Assembly: GCA_026390535.1 (NCBI GenBank)
Contig: JAPLFT010000370.1
Location: 1-7,183, forward strand
Direction: 5' to 3'
Length of the DNA: 7,183 bases
Source: Pseudomonadota bacterium
Lineage (GTDB): Bacteria; Bdellovibrionota; JAFGOL01
Shown here: one piece after another, positions 1 through 5,383 of the stretch
Position numbering within the stretch: the stretch's first letter is position 1
Layout of the letters: each line of letters begins with the position of its first letter
Translations under genes and position numbers: made by a program
Notes under the pieces: generated by a model
The model's input: only the letters and a program-made list of their open reading frames with translations
What the model was told of the DNA's origin: nothing
The model's database searches: none

Positions 1-2
1 TG

Positions 3-380
3 AAGATAAAAAAGAGCCAGATGTTCCTGGTAAAGGATGAATACGACCAGTTCAGCGGGATAATAACAATGGAAGATATTCTTGAGGAACTTGTGGGAGA
101 GATAGAAGATGAGCACGATCTTACTGAAGAACCGGAAGAAAATATAACCAGTAATGTTTTTATTGTTGACGGAGATGATTCTATCCACGATCTCAATATA
201 AAATACGATCTATCCATCCCTGAAGATGAGGATTTTCAGACCTTTAACGGTTTTTTACTGGATCTTTTAAACGGTGTGTTGCCTAAAAAAGATGCAATAA
301 TAACCTGGAATAATCTGAGAATAAGAATAATAAAGAACAAAAATAAAAATGTGGATAAAGCGGAAATAACGGTAATATAA
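3..380 (+). CDS. CorC/HlyC-family CBS-domain protein, 3' fragment
   Basis: This is the C-terminal 125 residues of a CorC/HlyC (CNNM/TlyC-like) protein; the gene begins left of the window and the frame is already open at base 3. The ATG at 21 is an internal Met, because homology-type sequence continues upstream of it. The visible start is the end of the second CBS domain, with the family signature FLVKDEYDQFSGIITMEDIL followed by EELVGEIEDEHD. After a short acidic linker comes a CorC_HlyC (transporter-associated) domain, roughly the last 80 residues, recognisable by VDGDDSIHDLN and the TFNGFLLDLL stretch. Family members are linked to Mg2+/Co2+ efflux or membrane stress. Whether this one carries an N-terminal DUF21 membrane domain or is a soluble CorC cannot be seen, so no symbol is given. 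It ends in TAA 13 bases before the next gene, suggesting co-transcription. Confidence 0.9.
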   Translation, partial: KIKKSQMFLVKDEYDQFSGIITMEDILEELVGEIEDEHDLTEEPEENITSNVFIVDGDDSIHDLNIKYDLSIPEDEDFQTFNGFLLDLLNGVLPKKDAIITWNNLRIRIIKNKNKNVDKAEITVI

Positions 381-383
381 ACC

Positions 384-388
384 GGAGG
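384..388 (+). promoter_or_regulatory. Shine-Dalgarno site for the TTG start of the M3 peptidase
   Basis: GGAGG lies five bases before the TTG at 394. It is the main reason to accept this non-ATG start. It sits in the 13-base gap after the upstream stop codon, so the gene probably depends on an upstream promoter outside the window. Confidence 0.75.
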
Positions 389-393
389 TAGTC

Positions 394-2346
394 TTGAAAT
401 TAAGAAAAATTTTGAAGTTAAGACGACTGGTAATACTTGCTACGGCAATTTCTACTTTTTCAATAGGAGCAAATATGGAAAGCTATAAAAAAGATTTTAA
501 ATGTTTCGCCGATTATCCTAATACGGCAGGACACGGGATCAATCAAATCGAGGTCACAGACACCTTGCCCGTTTGGCATCTTGGATATATCTATTCAAGC
601 TATAGCGACCCAAAAATAATGCAGGATCTTCAAAAATCCATTAAAGATTCTGCTGATTTTAAAAAGAAATATGAGGATAAAATAAATAAGCAGAAATTCT
701 CGGCATCCGAACTTCTTAAAGTTATAAAAGAATATGAGATAATATGGCGGACGGCATTCCTACCACAGCAATATGTAAGCAATGTTCACAATACCGATAT
801 GAACAATAATGAACTGAGGGCACTGCTAGGTAAAGTAGAAATAATGACGTCGGAAATCTCCAAAAATATGTCTTTTTTTGAAAACGGACTTGCAAGAACA
901 AGTGATGCTTATAAGAAAAAAATATTCTCGGATACTAAACTCTCTGAATATAAAAACTGGTTGAATAGGATTTCCGTCAAAAAGAAATATTTACTTCCCG
1001 AGGATCAGGAACTGCTGCTTATAGATAAGGATGTAAACGGTATAAACGCATGGTCAAACTTTAGAAGTACATATGAATCAAAATATTCGTTTATGTTCAA
1101 GGGACCCAATGACAAGGAAGAAAGAAAATATACCCTTACAGAACTTACAAAATTTGTTGAGAACGAGAACAGAGATGTAAGACAAAGGTCGGCAGAATTA
1201 TTTTTTAAGAAATTTAATGAAGATTCTTACATATACGCGCAGATATATAACTCCATAATCCAGGATATGATGCTCATAGAAAAGAATCGCCGTGGTTATT
1301 CCCCTATGATCTCCGTGAGGAATATAAGCAGTCAGTTGGACGATAAAGTCGTTGAAACGATGCATCAGGTCATTAAAGAAAACTATCCGCTGGCACAAAG
1401 ATATTGGAAACTTAAGGCAAAGTTATTAAAGATAAAGGATTTTAATAACGCCGATGTAAGAGCTCCATATGTGGTAAAAGAAAACAAAAAATATACATAT
1501 CCGCAGGCTTTGGCTCTGCTTCAGGAAACATACGATAATTTTTATAAACCTTTTGGTGCGGCTTTTGAGAACATGTACAGATGCGGACTCGTAGATGCCG
1601 TTGTTAAACCCGGAAAAAGGGGGGGGGCTTACTGCGATTATTTTGGACCTACATATGCTCCGGTTATATTATTAAGTTACCAGGAAACACTGGACGATGT
1701 TTCTACTATCGCCCATGAGGGCGGGCACTGGATACACGGGTTATTATTTCTGGAAAAGCAATCCCTATTAAACAGTGACATCCCGATGGCCACGGCGGAA
1801 ACCGCATCTGTATTTAATGAGATGCTTCTAACCTCAAGACTTTTAAAAGAGAATGAAAAAAACAAAGAACAGACATTGGCAATACTCATAAGTAAGCTGG
1901 ATGGCGTAATGGCGACTATATTCAGGCAGACGGCTTTTAGTAATTTTGAACAGACGGTATTTAAGGCATCGGAGTCCGGTCCTCTAACTCCGGAACAATT
2001 CAGCGATATGTTCGTAAAAGAATACGGTGCACTCTTTGGTGACGCGGTTAAGATGATGCCTGATTTCAAATATGAATGGGCAAGGATCCCTCATTTTATG
2101 AGACCATTCTACGTCTATGCCTATGCATTTGGCGATCTTGCCACGATATCTCTATATGAAAAGTATCTTGAAAATCCAAAAGATTTTCCTGCAAAATACA
2201 TGGAATTCCTTGCCGCAGGATCTTCTTTGAACCCTCAGGATCTCTTTATGAAAATGAATATAGACTTAAGCAAAAAAGAGACCTGGGAAAGCGGGTTCAA
2301 ATATATATCGTCGTTGATAGATCAGGCAGAAAAACTCGCTCAGTAG
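394..2346 (+). CDS. pepF: M3-family oligoendopeptidase (PepF type), possibly exported
   Basis: A complete 650-residue zinc metallopeptidase of family M3, PepF/oligoendopeptidase F branch, which cleaves short peptides internally. The zinc site is intact: H441-E442-G-G-H445 (HExxH) and the third ligand E469 in AETASVFNE. The substrate-binding C-terminal segment is also typical, with IPHFMRPFYVYAYAFG around residues 565-580. Residues about 130-250 match the helical PepF N-terminal region. With the TTG start the protein begins with a basic stretch (MKLRKILKLRR) and a hydrophobic run ending near SIGA, which looks like a signal peptide or membrane anchor. PepF proteins are usually cytosolic, and a second start at 475 would remove this segment. 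The gene follows the CorC-type gene by 13 bases and ends in TAG with an adjacent TAA, at the edge of a large palindrome. A run of nine G lies in codons 408-412. The M3 assignment is firm; the PepF subfamily is slightly less so. Confidence 0.93.
   Translation: MKLRKILKLRRLVILATAISTFSIGANMESYKKDFKCFADYPNTAGHGINQIEVTDTLPVWHLGYIYSSYSDPKIMQDLQKSIKDSADFKKKYEDKINKQKFSASELLKVIKEYEIIWRTAFLPQQYVSNVHNTDMNNNELRALLGKVEIMTSEISKNMSFFENGLARTSDAYKKKIFSDTKLSEYKNWLNRISVKKKYLLPEDQELLLIDKDVNGINAWSNFRSTYESKYSFMFKGPNDKEERKYTLTELTKFVENENRDVRQRSAELFFKKFNEDSYIYAQIYNSIIQDMMLIEKNRRGYSPMISVRNISSQLDDKVVETMHQVIKENYPLAQRYWKLKAKLLKIKDFNNADVRAPYVVKENKKYTYPQALALLQETYDNFYKPFGAAFENMYRCGLVDAVVKPGKRGGAYCDYFGPTYAPVILLSYQETLDDVSTIAHEGGHWIHGLLFLEKQSLLNSDIPMATAETASVFNEMLLTSRLLKENEKNKEQTLAILISKLDGVMATIFRQTAFSNFEQTVFKASESGPLTPEQFSDMFVKEYGALFGDAVKMMPDFKYEWARIPHFMRPFYVYAYAFGDLATISLYEKYLENPKDFPAKYMEFLAAGSSLNPQDLFMKMNIDLSKKETWESGFKYISSLIDQAEKLAQ
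466..477 (+). promoter_or_regulatory. Possible internal start (GGAG plus ATG) of the M3 peptidase
   Basis: GGAG at 466-469 lies five bases before an in-frame ATG at 475-477, codon 28 of the long form. Starting here gives MESYKKDF and a 623-residue protein without the hydrophobic N-terminus, closer to an ordinary cytosolic PepF. Either this is the sole true start or both are used. The sequence alone does not decide. Confidence 0.45.
1614..1627 (+). repeat. A5-G9 homopolymer tract inside the M3 peptidase gene
   Basis: Five A (1614-1618) run directly into nine G (1619-1627) inside codons for K-R-G-G-A, about 90 bases before the HExxH codons. A G9 run is striking in AT-rich coding DNA. Loss of one G would bring a TAA at 1673-1675 into frame. 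Gain of one G would bring a TGA at 1716-1718 into frame. Either change removes the active site. Confidence 0.85.
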
Positions 2347-2351
2347 TAATA

Positions 2352-2557
2352 TAATAGATTTAAGTAACTATAAAATTTAACAAACCTTCCGATCCGCTCG
2401 GACTACTCATTGCTGTCGTGCTATGTTTGCAAGTCTTTATAGCCTCTTCTGCCGAGAAGTCTCTAAAGACAGCAAACATTAGCACTCCAGCTGCTTCATA
2501 CGTCCTCGCTCCTATCTCAAACGGCTTGTTAATTTTTATAGTTATTTAAATCTATTA
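2352..2557. repeat. Long imperfect palindrome between convergent genes
   Basis: The outer arms, 2352-2383 and 2526-2557, are 32 bases each and reverse-complementary at 30 of 32 positions, one of the two mismatches being a G-T wobble. Pairing resumes inside: 2418-2430 with 2472-2485 (one bulged A), 2433-2442 with 2461-2470 (9 of 10), and a central CTTCT/AGAAG stem (2446-2450, 2455-2459) around a GCCG loop. The middle part (about 2388-2410 with 2495-2522) pairs only loosely. The interior 2384-2525 is 49% GC, while the 32-base left arm has only 4 G or C. The complementarity continues past the arms, since TAGTAAT at 2344-2350 matches ATTACTA at 2554-2560. No transposase or convincing reading frame is inside. 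It may be a dispersed palindromic repeat or MITE-like remnant, a bidirectional terminator for the two genes ending at its edges, or both. It fills the whole gap between the convergent genes. Confidence 0.88.
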
Positions 2558-2570
2558 CTACACTACAGAC

Positions 2571-3461
2571 CTAGTCTCCAGGAACAACCGGTACGATAGT
2601 TTTTTTATTATAATGAACACTCAAGGATAGGATGACACAAGAGGACAGGATCATTACTCCGCCTATAACGGAATATACATCGAGATATTCCTTCCATATT
2701 AATATGCCCCATAAAACATTAAAGAACACACTGGTGTAACTTATCATGGAGACTATACCCGCTTTTTCAGCCCCATAGGCCTTGGTCACAAAAAATTGTG
2801 CTATAGTCGCAACAACCCCGATGGCCAAAAGGATCAGGAGTTGATAACTGTTTGGGATAATAAAATAAGACACCCATGGTAACGGTATAATTGCCGCCGT
2901 AAAAGAGAAATATAAGACTATTATATGTGTTTTGTGTTCCTTACTCAACGCCCGTATGCACACATATGCCAGGGCAACAAGCACGGCAGAAAGTACAGCC
3001 ACAAACGCCGGTATATTACCCAGGTTGGACATGGTGGGTTTTATTACCAATATGCAACCGGCTAGAGATAATATAAGTAATAAATAGAAAAATCTGGGAA
3101 GTTTTTCTCCTAGCATAAGATGTGCAAAAACAGAGATAAACACAGGTGACAGTTGATAAAGAACACTAACCTCACCCAGTTTTATCTTTGATATGGCGTA
3201 AAACGAACATAACAGAGCAGCACCGCCGAGTAATCCTCTTAAAAAAAGTATCTTTTTCTTTTTAACCTTAAAAGTTCGACCTGCCCACAACATGTACCCC
3301 ACGACGATAATCAATCCTATCAAACTTCTGGAGCAAGCTATCTGTGTAAAAGGTACCTGACTGGATATCAATTTGGTCAATAAATTAGTCAAACTAAAAA
3401 AGAACGTCGCCAGTAGCGACAACAAAATTCCACTTCTTATACTTGTTATCTTTGAGATCAT
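2571..3461 (-). CDS. EamA/DMT-superfamily permease
   Basis: A 296-residue integral membrane protein of the drug/metabolite transporter superfamily with two EamA repeats and about ten hydrophobic segments. The first repeat covers roughly residues 10-135 and the second 145-280. The first repeat ends in the usual sequence LGEVSVLYQLSPVFISVFAH followed by LMLGEKL. The second shows the matching AEKAGIVSMISYTSVFFNVL and then WKEYLDVYSVIGG. A Lys-rich loop (VKKKK) after the second segment fits the positive-inside rule. The ATG at 3461 is chosen over an upstream in-frame TTG at 3488 because AAGGAG lies seven bases before it and the extra nine residues add nothing family-like. Family members move amino acids, nucleotide sugars, S-adenosylmethionine or drugs. 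A SAM-transporter-like role, as in some intracellular bacteria, is possible, but no residue here shows the substrate. The gene is convergent with the M3 gene and divergent from the aminopeptidase genes. Confidence 0.92.
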   Translation of the reverse strand: MISKITSIRSGILLSLLATFFFSLTNLLTKLISSQVPFTQIACSRSLIGLIIVVGYMLWAGRTFKVKKKKILFLRGLLGGAALLCSFYAISKIKLGEVSVLYQLSPVFISVFAHLMLGEKLPRFFYLLLILSLAGCILVIKPTMSNLGNIPAFVAVLSAVLVALAYVCIRALSKEHKTHIIVLYFSFTAAIIPLPWVSYFIIPNSYQLLILLAIGVVATIAQFFVTKAYGAEKAGIVSMISYTSVFFNVLWGILIWKEYLDVYSVIGGVMILSSCVILSLSVHYNKKTIVPVVPGD

Positions 3462-3468
3462 AGCAGAA

Positions 3469-3474
3469 CTCCTT
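3469..3474 (-). promoter_or_regulatory. Shine-Dalgarno site deciding the permease start
   Basis: On the minus strand AAGGAG precedes the ATG at 3461 by seven bases. It lies inside the longer reading that begins with TTG at 3488, which argues that the shorter start is the real one. Confidence 0.75.
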
Positions 3475-3540
3475 ATCACCCCGCACAATTACGCCCAAAT
3501 AAATATAACCCTTTTTTTTAAAATATAGTAACATATTTTT

Positions 3541-3547
3541 GGAGGAG
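3541..3547 (+). promoter_or_regulatory. Strong Shine-Dalgarno site of the first aminopeptidase P gene
   Basis: GGAGGAG lies five bases before the ATG at 3553 and fixes that start. Confidence 0.8.
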
Positions 3548-3552
3548 CTTTT

Positions 3553-5367
3553 ATGAGAGACGAAAAGATAAAAAAACTCCGTGCATTGATGAAAAAGCAC
3601 AAAATAGATGCATATCTTATCCCGGCAACCGATCAGCACCAGAATGAATATCTACCTGAATTTTGGAATGAGGTAAAATTCCTTTCTGATTTTAAGGGTG
3701 AAGATGCCAATATAACAGTAACTATGGATAAAGCTGTCCTTTGGACAGATGCCAGATTTGAAATCTACGTGAAACAACAGCTAAAGGATTCTCCTTTTGA
3801 AGGAAGAGTAAAGGAAATCGCTCACAGATTTGATCTTTATCTGGAATTGACCTGGATGATGGAACAAATCCGGAATAGCAGTATTATGACGATAGGCCTC
3901 GACCCAAAGTTAATTAATATCAGTCAAAACGAATTATTAAAGGATATATTAAAAAGTTACAAAAAAGTATCAATAAAATATATAGAAGAGAACCTGGTAG
4001 ACGGTATCCGCCAGAAGCAAACCTCTTTACCTGATACTCCTGTAGTTATAAGGGATGAAAAATACGAGGACACCTCTGCGAGTAAAAAGATAGAGACGGT
4101 ACAAAAGTTCATGAAAGAACAGAATATTGACCTCCACGTAGTCTCTAATCTTGAATCGATAGCAAGGCTATTAAATATACGTGCTATGGATATAAAATTT
4201 ACTCCTCTTGCGATCTCATATTTAATACTGACCCACGATGCTGTGCTTTGGTTCATAAACGAAAAGAGACTTCCATCAGGATATAAATCCAGGCTACCGC
4301 AAACCTTACAGATATTCCCGTATAAGGACTTTATAAAAACCCTTAAAAAGGTTTCCAAAAACAAAAAAGTATTGTTGGACCCCAATGAAATATCACAGTG
4401 GATATTTAACAACATAGACAGTACTGCAAAGATAAAAAAGGGGACATCGTTAATACTACCCATTAAGGCCATAAAAAATAAGTTTGAGATTGAAAAGATG
4501 TTCGACGCCCACGTGAGGGACGGTGTAAGTGTAGTAAAGGCCATATATTGGCTAAAGAAAGAGATAAATAACAGAAAAATAACCGAATGGGAGGTATGCG
4601 AGAAATTATTGGAGTTCAAAAAAGAATATAAGGATTTTTTGGATCTCAGTTTTGCTTCAATAGTGTCCTATAATAGCAATGCTGCAAGCATACACTACAC
4701 CCCATCGAAAAATTCAAGTGATACTATAAAACCAGAGGGACTGATATTAATAGACGTGGGAGGACAATATCTCGGCTCAACTACGGATATGACCAGGACG
4801 ATCACTGTAGGAAAATGCTCGGAGGAAATGAAAAAGAATTATACAAGAGTATTAAAAGGACATGTCGATCTGGCCATGGCAATATTTCTCTCGGGTTCAA
4901 GAGGGTACCATGTGGATATCCTTGCAAGACAACATCTATGGGAACAGGGATATGATTATAAACACGGCACCGGGCACGGCATAGGATATTGTTCCTGTGT
5001 TCATGAAACTACAAATGCCAGTGTTGGTCCTTTAAAAACCGGCATATTAGAAGAGGGGATGACCCTTACTAATGAACCGGGATATTACAAAGAGGGAGAA
5101 TACGGTATAAGGATAGAGAATGCGATGGCTGTAGAGAAAGACACTAAATTTACAAGGACCTCGACAAAAGATGTCTTTTTAAAATTCAAACAACTTACAA
5201 TGTGCCCTTATGAAAAAGAACTTATTGACCTCGATATGATGAGCAAAGATGAAATTAAATGGATAGATGAATATCACAAGTCCGTCTTTAGAAATATAAA
5301 ACAATATATCAAAGACGCTGAATTACTGACCTGGCTCGAAGCTGCATGTGCTCCATTAAAAAAATGA
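3553..5367 (+). CDS. Xaa-Pro aminopeptidase (APP1-type, M24B), copy 1
   Basis: A complete 604-residue aminopeptidase P of the long three-domain type. It releases the N-terminal residue from peptides whose second residue is proline. Order: creatinase-like N domain (about 5-140, with DAYLIPATDQHQNEYLPEFW and LWTDARFEI), second creatinase-like domain (about 160-320), M24 pita-bread catalytic domain (about 325-540) and the C-terminal M24_C region (about 545-604). The dinuclear metal ligands are all present: D401, D412 (TTDMTRT), H475 (HGTGHGIG), E508 (NEPGYY) and E522 (IRIEN). H484 is the expected catalytic histidine. There is no signal peptide, so it is probably cytosolic. Unusual points: the common FxGSAG loop of the N domain reads FKGEDAN, WTDGRY is WTDARF, and the usual LNVHEGP reads CSCVHETT. 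A close paralogue follows 16 bases downstream, with no terminator between them, so the two probably form one operon. Function is confident; specificity relative to copy 2 is unknown. Confidence 0.95.
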   Translation: MRDEKIKKLRALMKKHKIDAYLIPATDQHQNEYLPEFWNEVKFLSDFKGEDANITVTMDKAVLWTDARFEIYVKQQLKDSPFEGRVKEIAHRFDLYLELTWMMEQIRNSSIMTIGLDPKLINISQNELLKDILKSYKKVSIKYIEENLVDGIRQKQTSLPDTPVVIRDEKYEDTSASKKIETVQKFMKEQNIDLHVVSNLESIARLLNIRAMDIKFTPLAISYLILTHDAVLWFINEKRLPSGYKSRLPQTLQIFPYKDFIKTLKKVSKNKKVLLDPNEISQWIFNNIDSTAKIKKGTSLILPIKAIKNKFEIEKMFDAHVRDGVSVVKAIYWLKKEINNRKITEWEVCEKLLEFKKEYKDFLDLSFASIVSYNSNAASIHYTPSKNSSDTIKPEGLILIDVGGQYLGSTTDMTRTITVGKCSEEMKKNYTRVLKGHVDLAMAIFLSGSRGYHVDILARQHLWEQGYDYKHGTGHGIGYCSCVHETTNASVGPLKTGILEEGMTLTNEPGYYKEGEYGIRIENAMAVEKDTKFTRTSTKDVFLKFKQLTMCPYEKELIDLDMMSKDEIKWIDEYHKSVFRNIKQYIKDAELLTWLEAACAPLKK

Positions 5368-5370
5368 TCC

Positions 5371-5376
5371 AGGGGG
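5371..5376 (+). promoter_or_regulatory. Shine-Dalgarno site of the second aminopeptidase P gene
   Basis: AGGGGG lies seven bases before the ATG at 5384, inside the 16-base gap after the TGA of copy 1. It supports translation of a two-gene transcript. Confidence 0.7.
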
Positions 5377-5383
5377 AATAACA

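Larger units (their letters stand above)
3462..3552. promoter_or_regulatory. Divergent intergenic promoter region
   Basis: This 91-base AT-rich spacer separates the permease and the first aminopeptidase P gene, so promoters in both directions are expected here. TATAGT at 3524-3529 is a possible -10 box for the plus strand and TATATT (minus strand, 3502-3507) one for the permease. Neither has a good -35 box at normal spacing. A run of eight T lies at 3512-3519. The role is inferred from gene orientation. Confidence 0.45.

Noticed and set aside
1198..1398. A 66-codon minus-strand frame in the M3 gene
   Set aside because: Short, antisense to a real gene and without recognisable features.
1677..2069. 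A 130-codon minus-strand frame across the M3 active-site region
   Set aside because: It is antisense to the conserved HExxH and downstream codons. The sense protein explains the conservation.
2360..2410. A 16-residue minus-strand mini-ORF within the palindrome
   Set aside because: It has no ribosome-binding site and is made largely of palindrome arm. The length is easily reached by chance.
3462..3488. Longer permease start at TTG 3488
   Set aside because: The extra nine codons contain the AAGGAG ribosome site of the ATG at 3461, and the added residues do not look like part of the family.
3394..3639. An 81-codon minus-strand frame spanning the divergent spacer
   Set aside because: It overlaps the 5' ends of both the permease and the aminopeptidase, and its sequence looks like translated AT-rich spacer.
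3957..4619. A 220-codon open frame on the minus strand inside the first aminopeptidase P gene
   Set aside because: It lies wholly antisense to a clear catalytic gene, resembles no family I recognise, and its length is explained by the codon use of the sense gene.
5098..5120. A 23-base exact repeat shared with 6932-6954
   Set aside because: It encodes the conserved EYGIRIE segment of both aminopeptidase copies, so it reflects paralogy and shared codon use, not a separate repeat element.
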